NCBI RefSeq assembly: GCF_016595495.1
Contig: NZ_JAENIM010000009.1
Location: 1-64,000, forward strand
Reading direction: 5' to 3'
Source of the DNA: Persicirhabdus sediminis
GTDB lineage: Bacteria > Verrucomicrobiota > Verrucomicrobiia > Verrucomicrobiales > Akkermansiaceae
DNA length: 64,000 nucleotides
Shown here piece after piece: positions 42,030 to 51,569 of the stretch; within the stretch, counting starts at the first letter, position 1, and every line of letters starts with the position of its first letter. The notes below the pieces were generated by a model. It was not told where the DNA came from. It searched no databases and was given only the letters and a program-made list of their open reading frames with translations. A program made the position numbers and the translations under genes.

Positions 42030-43177
42030 TAGACTCTCACACTTGGGCGTTCATCCCTATCAATAGGCATTTCAGTTTTCTTAGAAAAGCGCGCCTGACG
42101 ATGCACACTGAGCAATAAGCCTACTGCCGCCAGGGTAAAGACGAGGTTCGTACCCCCATAGCTAACAAATGGCAGTGGCAAACCAGTATTGGGTAACACA
42201 GCTGTAGTCACCCCGATATTCATCATCGCAGGAAGTACAATACTAGCAGTAAGACCAATAGCCAAAATACGGCCAAATCTATCAGGCGCATACATCGCAA
42301 TAGCAATGCCATACACTGTGATCATCACAAAACAAAAGATCACGCCAAGAGTGAACCACAAACCTAACTCCTCACCGATGATCGGCAAAATAAAGTCAGT
42401 ATGAGCAAATGGCAGCGTACCGTGTTTTTCGTGTCCTTCACCTAACCCAAGTCCATCAATGCCGCCATGACCAAAAGCGATCAAACCGTGATACTGCTGA
42501 TAACCAAAGTTCTGCTGGTGTTCTGGGTTATCGAGGTCCATGAAAGCCATAATACGGTTCCAGCGGTTAGGACTAGATTTCACCATGAAATACAAGCCAG
42601 CTAACCCTGCGACAGCCGACGGCATTAGATACCAAACGCGAGTACCTGCCGCAAACATGACCACAAATCCAGCTCCAGCCATAGCTGCAGCAGTCCCCAT
42701 ATCTTTCTCAAAAAATACCAGTCCAACGGGAATGACCACCAAGATTCCCGGTAAAACAAATCCTTTCCAGAATTTCAAAACCTCAGTCTGACAGCTGGAA
42801 AACCAAGCTGCTAGAGCAATGATCATCGCAATTTTAGCGGGCTCAGACGGTTGGAATCGACCAATCAAAGGCATGCGAATCCAGCGTGTTTCACCATTCA
42901 CCTCAACACCAACCCCCGGCACATAACAAAGAGCCAAGAGAAAACTCGAAATAACAAGGATAGGTAACCACCACTGGCGCCATACTCGGTAATCAATGGT
43001 TGCCAAAGCACCGGCTGCAAACAAACCTATCAGTGCAAAAACTAACTGCCTCTTGACATGTGAATAGCGTTCGCCTGGAGCTTCGATCCACACCGAAGTA
43101 CTCGCCACCATGACTAGTCCAATGACGACGAGTCCAGCCACCCCGATGGCTAACAAGATGGCGTTACGACGACCCAT
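42029..43177 (-). CDS. ftsW: Cell division protein FtsW (SEDS glycosyltransferase)
   Basis: A 382-residue SEDS-family membrane protein that polymerises lipid II into glycan strands at the septum together with FtsI. Ten membrane segments are readable. Signatures are MVASTSVWIE near the start, FQPSEPAKIAMI, the long loop RWNRIMAFMDLDNPEHQQNFGYQQYHGLIAFGHGG, the catalytic-region GEELGLWF and the C-terminal TGLPLPFVSYGGTN. Its place after murD in the division cluster favours FtsW over RodA. It is preceded by the LysM-protein gene rather than directly by murD and is followed by menH with a 1-bp overlap. Confidence 0.95.
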   Translation of the reverse strand: MGRRNAILLAIGVAGLVVIGLVMVASTSVWIEAPGERYSHVKRQLVFALIGLFAAGALATIDYRVWRQWWLPILVISSFLLALCYVPGVGVEVNGETRWIRMPLIGRFQPSEPAKIAMIIALAAWFSSCQTEVLKFWKGFVLPGILVVIPVGLVFFEKDMGTAAAMAGAGFVVMFAAGTRVWYLMPSAVAGLAGLYFMVKSSPNRWNRIMAFMDLDNPEHQQNFGYQQYHGLIAFGHGGIDGLGLGEGHEKHGTLPFAHTDFILPIIGEELGLWFTLGVIFCFVMITVYGIAIAMYAPDRFGRILAIGLTASIVLPAMMNIGVTTAVLPNTGLPLPFVSYGGTNLVFTLAAVGLLLSVHRQARFSKKTEMPIDRDERPSVRV

Positions 43178-43198
43178 TTCAATATAAAGTAGTTAGGC

Positions 43199-44098
43199 TT
43201 ACTGCTGAGCAGGAATCTTGAGCGACTGACCAATACGAACCATGTTAGCATTGTCCATGCCATTCAAAGCCATGATCTGATCAGAAGGTACTTTAAACTT
43301 CTGGCTGATACGCCAGAGAGTATCTCCCCTAACGACAGTGTAACGTACACCGCTGTCTACTGGAATAACCGTTGGAGCGACCTCAGCTACAGGAATCGCT
43401 CTAGCTGGAGCGCTAGCCTGTGGTTGCACCTCTTCGACTATCATAGCTCGTGGAGCTGAAATGACCTTCTCCTTCTTCTCTACCTTGGCTGCAGTCACTT
43501 CCTTCTCGTAGCTAACTGGCTTCGTATTAATCGTTTCCTGAGGCTGTTCGAGCACCGCTGGTTTTGCATCTATCGGTTCAACTTGGGCAATGACTTGAGT
43601 AGTCTCAACTGGCTGACTAACTGGCTCGGGAACAACTGGAGCTGGTGTTGGCGCAGGAATGCGTACCATCACACCAACTTTAGGAATTTTATCAGTATTG
43701 ATGGCACGTAGCGCAGACTCATCAACTCCGTAGGCTCTAGCAATTGAAGCAAATGTTTCCCCTTGCTCAATCATATGACGCTCAAAAGTACCGCTAGGTT
43801 TGGCATCGGCAACGACAGGACTCGCGCCAGAAATAACAGTCCCTTCACTGAAGTATTTCATATGCACAATGATTCCAATGATCGCTACCACGTGCAGTGC
43901 TAGAATCATGATCAAAGATCTACCCATGTTAATGCTAGGCTCTTCAGCCACAACGTGGCTAGCACTCACCGCTGCTGTCGTCGCACGCAATTTGCGGCTA
44001 CGAGACTGGCTCTTTGTGCGTTTGGTATTGGCATGCAATGCCCTATAAGCCGGCCGTTTGACCGGATTACGCTTTGTTTGTAGGCTTGGCTGTTTCAT
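43199..44098 (-). CDS. Bitopic LysM protein in the division cluster
   Basis: A 299-residue protein placed between murD and ftsW. The first 58 residues are very basic and cytoplasmic (KRNPVKRPAYRALHANTKRTKSQSRSRK). One membrane helix (about 60-82) follows. The periplasmic part has a LysM-like domain (about 107-150, MIEQGETFASIARAYGVDESALRAIN), a Pro/Val/Glu-rich linker, and a canonical LysM domain (about 250-297, YTVVRGDTLWRISQKFKVPSDQIMALNG). LysM domains bind peptidoglycan glycan. Position and topology suggest a division or septal-wall factor; that role is inference. Confidence 0.85.
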   Translation of the reverse strand: MKQPSLQTKRNPVKRPAYRALHANTKRTKSQSRSRKLRATTAAVSASHVVAEEPSINMGRSLIMILALHVVAIIGIIVHMKYFSEGTVISGASPVVADAKPSGTFERHMIEQGETFASIARAYGVDESALRAINTDKIPKVGVMVRIPAPTPAPVVPEPVSQPVETTQVIAQVEPIDAKPAVLEQPQETINTKPVSYEKEVTAAKVEKKEKVISAPRAMIVEEVQPQASAPARAIPVAEVAPTVIPVDSGVRYTVVRGDTLWRISQKFKVPSDQIMALNGMDNANMVRIGQSLKIPAQQ

Positions 44099-44114
44099 GG
44101 TATGGGGAAATTAA

Positions 44115-45413
44115 TTATTTAAGATTAAGCACAAATTCGCGGAAAGCATCACCGCGCGCTTCGTAACCGCTAAACATATCAAAGGAGGATGTTCCAGGTG
44201 AGAACAATACCGTATCTCCAGCTTCAGCTAGATCTCTAGCTGCTAGTACGGCAGACTCTAATGACTCTACTCGTATAACAGGTAGAACTTCAGCAAACAA
44301 AGCTTCTAGCTGGCCGCCAATCTCACCGAATACAACCGCTGATTTAGCATGATGTTTGAGTCGATCTAGCACAACTGAGTAATCTAATCCTTTATCTTTT
44401 CCTCCAGCGATGAGAACTAGCTGACGTGATTGCGACCTCAGAGCATTATCCAAAGCATGAATATTGGTTGCCTTAGAATCATTGATATACTCAATGTTAT
44501 CCAAAATCCTAACCAGTTCACATCGGTGTAATGGTGGTGCGACGCCAGCTAGGGCTTCAGCAGCCTGCTCTGGTTTCACACCTAACTGAGCACACGCAGC
44601 AAGCGCAGCCATAGCATTTTCTGCATTATGCAGTCCACGCAATCTCGTTTGCTCAATATCTAAAACTGGCTCACCCGCCAGCTGGATCCACTTGCCATCA
44701 AATGTGTAATCAGCATCAACTTCGGTTGAGAAACTGAGCAATTTGCACTCTAACTCACCAAGCTGCTCACCGGCACGATAGACAACAGTCTGTTCAGATG
44801 ATAGGTTTTCAAAGATACGCATTTTGGCTGATTTATAAGCCTCAATCGTTGGATAGCGATCCATGTGATCCGCTGAGAAATTCAGCCATACCACTACATC
44901 TGGACGGAACTGGGAAATCGTTTCTAGCTGGAATGAACTGACTTCCAAAGCAACCGCTGGCAAATCAGGAGTTTCTAAAACAACCTCAGCTAGAGGAATT
45001 CCGTAATTGCCACATGGACGGCACGGGATGCCTGCATGATTGAGGATTTTTTCGATTACCTCAGTTGTTGTCGTTTTGCCGTTAGTTCCTGTAATGGCAA
45101 TGACTTTACCTTTATAACAACGAGCTGCTAGTTCGAGTTCACCAATCAGCTCGCCAGTATTCTTGGCAAAAGCTTTAACGTAGCTCCCGTAGGTGTCGAT
45201 GCCTGGAGAAATAACTAGCAGGTCACTATAGACTTCGCAGCCGAGTTCTTCGCTAGCGCCAGGATACGGCATCACGCCACGTGGCACATCAACGATTTCC
45301 TCTTTGGTATCGTACAAAGTAACGTCACCGCCGAGGTCTCTAGCCAAACGCGCAGCCGCCATGCCACTGCGGCCAGCTCCTAGTACTGCGATTTTTTTTC
45401 CGGTAAGATCCAT
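44115..45413 (-). CDS. murD: UDP-N-acetylmuramoylalanine--D-glutamate ligase (MurD)
   Basis: A 432-residue cytoplasmic Mur ligase adding D-Glu to UDP-MurNAc-L-Ala. N-terminal nucleotide-binding GAGRSGMAAARLA, the ATP loop GTNGKTTTTE, the central EVSSFQLETISQFRPDVVVWLNFSADHMDRY and the C-terminal INDSKATN, LIAGGKDKG and SPGTSSFDMF blocks are all present. Its ATG overlaps the mraY stop by one base (TAATG), so translation is coupled. The order mraY-murD-(lysM)-ftsW is close to the standard division cluster. Confidence 0.97.
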   Translation of the reverse strand: MDLTGKKIAVLGAGRSGMAAARLARDLGGDVTLYDTKEEIVDVPRGVMPYPGASEELGCEVYSDLLVISPGIDTYGSYVKAFAKNTGELIGELELAARCYKGKVIAITGTNGKTTTTEVIEKILNHAGIPCRPCGNYGIPLAEVVLETPDLPAVALEVSSFQLETISQFRPDVVVWLNFSADHMDRYPTIEAYKSAKMRIFENLSSEQTVVYRAGEQLGELECKLLSFSTEVDADYTFDGKWIQLAGEPVLDIEQTRLRGLHNAENAMAALAACAQLGVKPEQAAEALAGVAPPLHRCELVRILDNIEYINDSKATNIHALDNALRSQSRQLVLIAGGKDKGLDYSVVLDRLKHHAKSAVVFGEIGGQLEALFAEVLPVIRVESLESAVLAARDLAEAGDTVLFSPGTSSFDMFSGYEARGDAFREFVLNLK

Positions 45414-46573
45414 TAGACGATTTTAAGTAGCGCGAGTCCCATCAACCCGCAAATGATAGAGATAATCCAAAAACGAATGATGACCTGATTTTCATGCCAT
45501 CCTCTCAGCTCAAAGTGGTGGTGAATCGGGGACATGGCAAAGATTCGTTTGCCGGTGAGTTTGAAACTCGCCACCTGTAGAATCACAGACATCGCCTCCA
45601 TCACAAAAACCCAACCAATCAGCACGAGCAAGAACTCCTGCATGGTGCAAATTGCAGCTGTACCCAGTGCGCCGCCGATCGCTAGTGATCCGGTATCGCC
45701 CATGAATACTTTGGCTGGGTGGCAGTTGAACCACAAGAAACCAAAACCAGCTCCAACAAGAGCCATTAGAAAAACACTAAGCTCGCCGACCAGTTCATTC
45801 TGCGGGATATTAAGGTAGGTATTAGCCAGCCAGTAATGGTGCGTTAGGTAGGCAATCAATGCATAGGCAAGTGACACTGTGATGGTCACGCCAATAGCTA
45901 GCCCATCTAATCCATCTGTAAGATTAACCGCGTTAGAAGTACCAACGATGATGAAAGCGAAAAATGGAATACAGAACCAGCCGAGATCGATGATCGCGGT
46001 TTTTGCTAGAGGAATGGTAATCGCGCTGATGCTGATTTGCTCTTTCACCAGGCTGAAGCTAGATGTCTCAGATTTGGTATAGAGGAATACGCCTGCGGCG
46101 ATAGAGATCATTAGCTGCCAAAATAACTTCTGTCGTGAGCTGATGCCATCTGAGCTTTTTTGGCTCACCTTGGTATAGTCATCAATAAAACCCAACAATC
46201 CGTGCGTTAGCATCACAAACATAGTCACTGCGACAAATGGATTGAGCGGGCGACCGCAGATGAGAACAGCCAACAAAACTGTGCCTAGGATCATTACGCC
46301 GCCCATGGTGGGGGTTCCAGCTTTGCCACCATGCAGCTCATTGAGCTTGTGCACTTCTTCAGCTGAACGGATAGGTTGGCCGACTTTGAGTGATACCAAC
46401 TTACGAATCACCTTATCGCCAAACATCAAGGTTAGACCAAATGTTAGCAAACAAGCTAGTGCTGCCCGTACGGTGATGTACTGCAAGAGGTTAAAAAATA
46501 GACGCGTATCTTCAGCCCAGTCTGCACCTGCAGCGTGAGCTTCCTGCCAAAATTGATAGATCGAATATAACAT
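45413..46573 (-). CDS. mraY: Phospho-MurNAc-pentapeptide translocase (MraY)
   Basis: A 386-residue ten-helix enzyme that attaches phospho-MurNAc-pentapeptide to undecaprenyl phosphate, forming lipid I. The motifs TPTMGGVMIL, GFIDDYTKVSQ (catalytic Asp region), NAVNLTDGLDGLAIG, FMGDTGSLAIGGALG and the HHHFE loop near the C-terminus are all intact. The start codon directly abuts the murF stop and the stop overlaps murD. Length is slightly longer than the usual 360 residues because of the N-terminus and an extra loop near residue 150. Confidence 0.97.
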   Translation of the reverse strand: MLYSIYQFWQEAHAAGADWAEDTRLFFNLLQYITVRAALACLLTFGLTLMFGDKVIRKLVSLKVGQPIRSAEEVHKLNELHGGKAGTPTMGGVMILGTVLLAVLICGRPLNPFVAVTMFVMLTHGLLGFIDDYTKVSQKSSDGISSRQKLFWQLMISIAAGVFLYTKSETSSFSLVKEQISISAITIPLAKTAIIDLGWFCIPFFAFIIVGTSNAVNLTDGLDGLAIGVTITVSLAYALIAYLTHHYWLANTYLNIPQNELVGELSVFLMALVGAGFGFLWFNCHPAKVFMGDTGSLAIGGALGTAAICTMQEFLLVLIGWVFVMEAMSVILQVASFKLTGKRIFAMSPIHHHFELRGWHENQVIIRFWIISIICGLMGLALLKIV

Positions 46574-47959
46574 TTAACCTTGTGGTAAAGCTTTGTTCAT
46601 AACGCGCTCCATTCCAGCGGAGCGACTTCCTTTAAATAATACCAAGTCACCAGATTTGCAGAAACTCTTCAGCCAATCTGCGGCAGCTGTGATGTCATTA
46701 AATTGTTCTGCGTCACCACCGTCCTCAGTAGCTCCGCGATAAATATTTTCGGCGTTCTCGCCCACGCTAACGACTTGGAAGCCAAATTCTGATGCGAGGC
46801 GCCCGACTTCGAGGTGAGCTTTATCCGCGTGAATTCCAAGCTCGCCCATCATGCCTAATACGGCGATTTTGCGACCGCCATTTTTACGTGGCATCTCATT
46901 GAGAGTTTCCAGCGCAGCGGCCACCGAATCAGGGTTAGCGTTGTAGGTATCATCAAATACTGTAATGCCAGCTGAGTCGTAGCGGCGAAGTCGACCACTT
47001 GTGAGTGTTGAACCATTAAGTCCGCGAGCGATTTCAGCGGCTTTCATGCCAAGCACATGTCCAACAGATGCTGCTAGAAGTGCATTATTAACCATGTGTC
47101 GTCCAGCCACAGGGAGGTCAACCATTGCTGTATCTTCTTCGCCAATGACTAACTTAAATGTAGATCCAGATTCAGTCAGGTGAAGTTGCTCAGCTCTAAC
47201 GAGTCCGCGACCATTGCCAGCAAAGATGACATCAGCATGTGTGCGCTCAGCAAAATAGTGAGCAAAGTCACAAACTGCAGCCACGATTAGCGTGCCCTCA
47301 TCGGGAAGCGCTTTGGCGAGAGCTCCTTTTTCTTCAGCAATGCCCTCACGAGATTTAAGAAACTCAATGTGAGCAGTACCAATATTGGTGATGACTCCGA
47401 TATCAGGTTTGGCGATCTGGCAGAGAGGTGCAATTTCACCTGGATGATTCATGCCCATTTCCCAGATGCACACCTCATCGTCTTCTTCAGTTGATAGAAT
47501 GCTAAGCGGCAATCCGATGTGGTTATTGAGGTTTCCGCGAGTGGCATTGACCTTAAATTTCTCCCCCACCACAGCGGCGGTGAAATCTTTGGTCGAAGTT
47601 TTTCCATTAGAACCAGTAATACCAACAACTTTGATATTCAGCTGGCTGCGATACCACAGAGCTAGTCGTTGCAGTGCTAACAATCCGTCAGCAACCACAA
47701 CTACAGCTGTCTTGTCTAGGTCAACGCCGCTAACTGATTCAGCTAGAATCACGCTAGCTCCAGCACCCTGCGCATTGGCTAGGAATTGGTTAGCGTCGTA
47801 ATTCTCCCCTTTTAAAGCAACAAACAGATCACCCTGCTTGAGTGTTCTGGTATCTGTAGAAACCGCGCTCACCGCTCGCCCAGCCATCGAACTAGGACAT
47901 GCAGCAGCTAACTGGCCTCCTGTGGCTTGAATGATCTGAGTAACGGTGATTGGTTTCAT
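46574..47959 (-). CDS. murF: UDP-MurNAc-tripeptide--D-Ala-D-Ala ligase (MurF)
   Basis: A 461-residue Mur ligase that adds D-Ala-D-Ala to complete the pentapeptide. Motifs are DTRTLKQGDLFVALKGENYDAN near the start, ATP loop GITGSNGKTSTKD, EMGMNHPGEIA, TNIGTAHIEF, DDTYNANPDSVAAAL and LGMMGELG. Everything needed for activity is present. It lies 26 bp after murE and abuts mraY. Confidence 0.97.
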   Translation of the reverse strand: MKPITVTQIIQATGGQLAAACPSSMAGRAVSAVSTDTRTLKQGDLFVALKGENYDANQFLANAQGAGASVILAESVSGVDLDKTAVVVVADGLLALQRLALWYRSQLNIKVVGITGSNGKTSTKDFTAAVVGEKFKVNATRGNLNNHIGLPLSILSTEEDDEVCIWEMGMNHPGEIAPLCQIAKPDIGVITNIGTAHIEFLKSREGIAEEKGALAKALPDEGTLIVAAVCDFAHYFAERTHADVIFAGNGRGLVRAEQLHLTESGSTFKLVIGEEDTAMVDLPVAGRHMVNNALLAASVGHVLGMKAAEIARGLNGSTLTSGRLRRYDSAGITVFDDTYNANPDSVAAALETLNEMPRKNGGRKIAVLGMMGELGIHADKAHLEVGRLASEFGFQVVSVGENAENIYRGATEDGGDAEQFNDITAAADWLKSFCKSGDLVLFKGSRSAGMERVMNKALPQG

Positions 47960-47985
47960 AGTTGTGTGGGAGTTAATTAATCGAC

Positions 47986-49647
47986 TTATTTTTCGGGTTT
48001 GGCATCGTCATCCCGCTTGTCTTTCGGGATGAACTTTCTTGGTTGGGCGTCACCAAATGAGCGGAAGCCATATTTTTCTTCGCGTTCTTCGCGCGCTTGG
48101 ATTTGCTCACGGATTTGACGTTTCTTCTCCATCTCTGCATTTTTAACTGCACGGGCATCTTCGATTCGCTTGTTGCGCGCGGCCATTGCCTTACGCCCTT
48201 CAACACGATCGTCGAAATGTACTTTGTGGCCAGCAATGTCCTGATAGGTCTCGTGACCTTTACCAGCTAGCAATACGACGTCACCAGCACGTGTCATATT
48301 CACTGCTTTTTGGATGGCGATGCCGCGGTGAGGAACCACTTCGTATTTAGTACCTTTAACGCCAGCGACGATTTGTTTGATGATCTCGTTAGGATCTTCG
48401 GTGCGCGGGTTATCAGAAGTAATGACGCAGTAGTCACTTAGCTCAGAAGCAACTTTGCCCATAAGTGGACGCTTAGTTTCATCTCTATCACCACCACAGC
48501 CAAACACTGTGATCAAGCGACCGAGGTCAATTTCTTTAAGCGCGTTGCAGACGTTAGCAATGGCATCAGGTGTGTGAGCGTAATCTACAAAGACCAAGGT
48601 ACCATCGCGGCGACCAAGGCTTTCTAAGCGGCCAGGAACCTGCGGAGCATCAGCAATAGCTTTGATAGCTTCGCGAATTGGCACGCCAATAGCGATTGTT
48701 GAGGTCAAGGCAGCTAGGGCGTTAGAAACGTTGTAGAGGCCAAAGTATGGAGTCTTTACGAGGTAATCTTTACCTTTGTACTGCAGCTCAAATTGAGTTC
48801 CGCTCATGCCTTGTTTGACGTTCACGGCGCGGAAATCAGCATGGACGCTGAAACCGAAGGTTAGAATGCGAAGGTCATCTTTATAGTCGCGCACTAGCAG
48901 TTCGCCGTGGCGTTCATCGATGTTGATCACCGCTGTTGGACGCTTTTTGCTTTCGCTAGCTACCATGCTTTCGAACATAAGCTTTTTGGCATTAAAGTAA
49001 GCCTCCATGCTGACGTGATAGTCGAGATGATCTTGGCTGAGGTTAGTGAAAACACCAACGTCGAAGCTGGTTCCAGCGGTACGCTTCTGGTGCAGCGCGT
49101 GGGATGAAACTTCCATGGCCACGGCGCGGCAGCCATTTTCTACCATTTCAGAGAATACTTGCTGCAGCTGGAGTGGATCAGGTGTGGTATGAGTCGCCTC
49201 ACGTTCTTCCAGCCCGTTGTCTACTTTGATGGTGCCAAGTAATCCAGCGCGGTGCTGAACGTTTTTCAGAATGGCATGAGCGATGAAAGCGGTTGTTGTT
49301 TTGCCGTTAGTGCCGGTAATGCCGATAGTCTGCAGCTGAGATGATGGATTTTCGTACCAGGCACAGGCTAGAGCAGCTACTGCAGCACGAGCATCACCCA
49401 CGTGAGCCCAGCAAATTTTGCCGTCCCAATCAGCATCGGGAGCCACTTCTGAGATGATGGCTACAGCGCCGGCGTCGATGGCCTGTTTGACAAAATCATT
49501 GCCATCCACGGCAGTTCCGCGAATCGCCACGTAGACGCTGCCTTCGCTAACTTCGCGACTATCAGCGGTAACCCCACTCACGTCGAGAGTTTGATCTCCT
49601 GAAATGACTGCCTTCTCTAGGCTCTGCAGTAATGTTTTAAGCTTCAT
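47986..49647 (-). CDS. murE: UDP-MurNAc-dipeptide--2,6-diaminopimelate ligase (MurE)
   Basis: A 553-residue Mur ligase. ATP loop GTNGKTT (112-118), TTPDPLQLQ, SSHALHQKRTAG, the LSQDHLDYH block and DYAHTPDAI are normal. DNPR (412-415) is the signature for meso-diaminopimelate, so the peptidoglycan is DAP-type. The usual family length is about 490-500; here the last 50 or so residues form an added charged helix and tail (EKKRQIREQIQAREEREEKY, then Lys/Asp-rich). The ATG overlaps the ftsI stop by four bases (ATGA). Confidence 0.97.
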   Translation of the reverse strand: MKLKTLLQSLEKAVISGDQTLDVSGVTADSREVSEGSVYVAIRGTAVDGNDFVKQAIDAGAVAIISEVAPDADWDGKICWAHVGDARAAVAALACAWYENPSSQLQTIGITGTNGKTTTAFIAHAILKNVQHRAGLLGTIKVDNGLEEREATHTTPDPLQLQQVFSEMVENGCRAVAMEVSSHALHQKRTAGTSFDVGVFTNLSQDHLDYHVSMEAYFNAKKLMFESMVASESKKRPTAVINIDERHGELLVRDYKDDLRILTFGFSVHADFRAVNVKQGMSGTQFELQYKGKDYLVKTPYFGLYNVSNALAALTSTIAIGVPIREAIKAIADAPQVPGRLESLGRRDGTLVFVDYAHTPDAIANVCNALKEIDLGRLITVFGCGGDRDETKRPLMGKVASELSDYCVITSDNPRTEDPNEIIKQIVAGVKGTKYEVVPHRGIAIQKAVNMTRAGDVVLLAGKGHETYQDIAGHKVHFDDRVEGRKAMAARNKRIEDARAVKNAEMEKKRQIREQIQAREEREEKYGFRSFGDAQPRKFIPKDKRDDDAKPEK

Positions 49648-51566
49648 GATTCCTTACGCTTTTCAGCGACTTCTTGATTGTTTTCGATCGGATTGGTCGG
49701 TGCGATTCCCATCCTTGCAGCCACCCTTCTGGCGACTTTGGCAAAAATAGGCGCGGCAATGGTCCCGCCGTACCGTTTCACTTCCGTTGTCTGTGGATCA
49801 TCTACGACTACCACGCAAACAAATTCGGGTTTATCTGCAGGTAAAAGTCCAACAAATGACACGGTGTAGCGTTCGAATAAATACCCGCCATTTACGGGAT
49901 CATGTTTCCAAACTGTGCCAGTTTTTCCGCCCACATTACCTTCAAATCCTTCAACTTTGGCGCGACGCGCGGTGCCCGTGACGTCAACGACTCCCGCTAG
50001 AGCCGTGCGCATGTCTTTGGCTGCTCTCTTGCTAATGACGCGGCGAACCACTTCAGGTTCAAATTGCTCAATCACTGCGCCATCATTAGTAATCACAGAT
50101 TTAATAATTTGAGGTTTCATCAGCTGGCCACCATTGGCGATCGCCGAGTAAGCACTGGCAATCTGCAGAGGAGTGACGGCATTGGAGTAACCAAATGTTG
50201 CACGCGAAAAGTCAGTTGGGTTATCGCTGAGCGGGGTAATGCCAGCGCTTTCGCCAGCTAGATTGATGCCCGTTTTTTTGCCAAAACCAAATTTTTTCAG
50301 GTAGTCGTAATAACGTTCTTGCCCGAGGAGCAGACCAAATTTGTAAGTACCAATGTTACTGGATTTTGCCATCACTTTAGCCGTCGACAGCTCACCGTAG
50401 TAATGGTGATCCTTTACTGTAACTGAACCGTGACGGAATGGCATCCAGCCAGTATCAATCACGGTATCGAGATTGACTAAACCTTGATCTAAAGCTGCAG
50501 CTGCGGCAACAATCTTGATTGTTGAGCCCGGCTCGTAGCTGGCCTGAGTGGCAAAACTGAATCCATTCTTGGCCGCATTTTCACGAATGTTTAGGTTGTA
50601 GCTAGGCCGGCTCACCATGCCGAGAATCTCGCCAGTATCCGGCTTCATCAGAACAATACAGCCAGTTTCAGCCTCAAATTCTTCCAGCCCGGCATCGAGT
50701 TCTTCTTCCAGAATATGCTGCAGCTGAATATCAATGGTCAACTGCACGTTGAGTCCGTGGGCTGGTGGCAACATCATGCCAACTTTACTTGGCAGAAGTA
50801 AATTGTTAGCACTTTTTTCCTCGATTACAAACCCATCGCGCCCCTGCAGTCGGTTATTAAACTTCTGCTCCACCCCTGAGCGCCCTTCCCCCTCGTAATT
50901 GACAAAACCAATCACGTGTGCGGCTAGCTCAGGATAAACGTACCAACGACGCTGAGCTTGCTCAAAAAAGAATCCACAAATCCAGCGCTCTTTTACCAGC
51001 TTTTCCAGATCATCAGATCTATCTTCGGGTAAGTCTTTGCGAATCGTTAGCTCCTGCAGCTTAGTATTTTTAATCCGATCGCGCAGCGCGTCCTCGGTCA
51101 TACCTAACGGCCTAGCTAGCTCGCTGATAGCATATTCAAAATGCTCCTCAACGATAGACGCAGGAGTCATGTCCTCCATGATCCGGCGCTGTCTGAGGCG
51201 AATCATCGCGCGGCGCTTAGCTCTATCCTTCAGCGGATCTAGCTGCTTCCATTTTGTGGTATCGCGCAGGTCCCTATACGCCAGCCCACAGGCTGCTAGA
51301 GATGGCTCTTTGAAAAGGTGGCGCATGTCCACCTTCACAGTAGTTAGAGGAATATTGCGCGCTAGCTGGACTTCATTTCTATCAACAATCCAGCCACGCT
51401 CGGCGACCAGCACACGCTTTTTACGTTTGTATGCCTCGCCAGCTTTTTTGAAGTCTTCATGCTTCACCACCTGCAGGTAAACCAGCCGAGCCGATAAGCC
51501 ACTAAGCCCGAGCACGAAGCTCAGGCAAAGTAACAAACATCGACGGTGGAAGGTGGCGTCTTTCAT
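49644..51566 (-). CDS. ftsI: Septal peptidoglycan transpeptidase FtsI (PBP3)
   Basis: A 640-residue class B penicillin-binding protein that cross-links septal peptidoglycan. A short cytoplasmic start, one membrane helix (about 11-32) and the dimerisation region (AERGWIVDRNEVQLARN) lead to the transpeptidase domain. The active-site set is STIK (348-351, nucleophile Ser348), SSN (402-404) and KTG (546-548). Between the dimerisation core and catalytic domain there is a charged insertion around 100-150 (KWKQLDPLKDRAKRRAMIRLRQRRI). Position after ftsL in the cluster identifies it as FtsI. Confidence 0.95.
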   Translation of the reverse strand: MKDATFHRRCLLLCLSFVLGLSGLSARLVYLQVVKHEDFKKAGEAYKRKKRVLVAERGWIVDRNEVQLARNIPLTTVKVDMRHLFKEPSLAACGLAYRDLRDTTKWKQLDPLKDRAKRRAMIRLRQRRIMEDMTPASIVEEHFEYAISELARPLGMTEDALRDRIKNTKLQELTIRKDLPEDRSDDLEKLVKERWICGFFFEQAQRRWYVYPELAAHVIGFVNYEGEGRSGVEQKFNNRLQGRDGFVIEEKSANNLLLPSKVGMMLPPAHGLNVQLTIDIQLQHILEEELDAGLEEFEAETGCIVLMKPDTGEILGMVSRPSYNLNIRENAAKNGFSFATQASYEPGSTIKIVAAAAALDQGLVNLDTVIDTGWMPFRHGSVTVKDHHYYGELSTAKVMAKSSNIGTYKFGLLLGQERYYDYLKKFGFGKKTGINLAGESAGITPLSDNPTDFSRATFGYSNAVTPLQIASAYSAIANGGQLMKPQIIKSVITNDGAVIEQFEPEVVRRVISKRAAKDMRTALAGVVDVTGTARRAKVEGFEGNVGGKTGTVWKHDPVNGGYLFERYTVSFVGLLPADKPEFVCVVVVDDPQTTEVKRYGGTIAAPIFAKVARRVAARMGIAPTNPIENNQEVAEKRKES

Positions 51567-51569
51567 TGA

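Noticed and set aside
47973-48236. 87-codon Lys-rich minus-strand frame inside the murE tail
   Set aside because: It is a shadow of the charged murE C-terminus in another frame.
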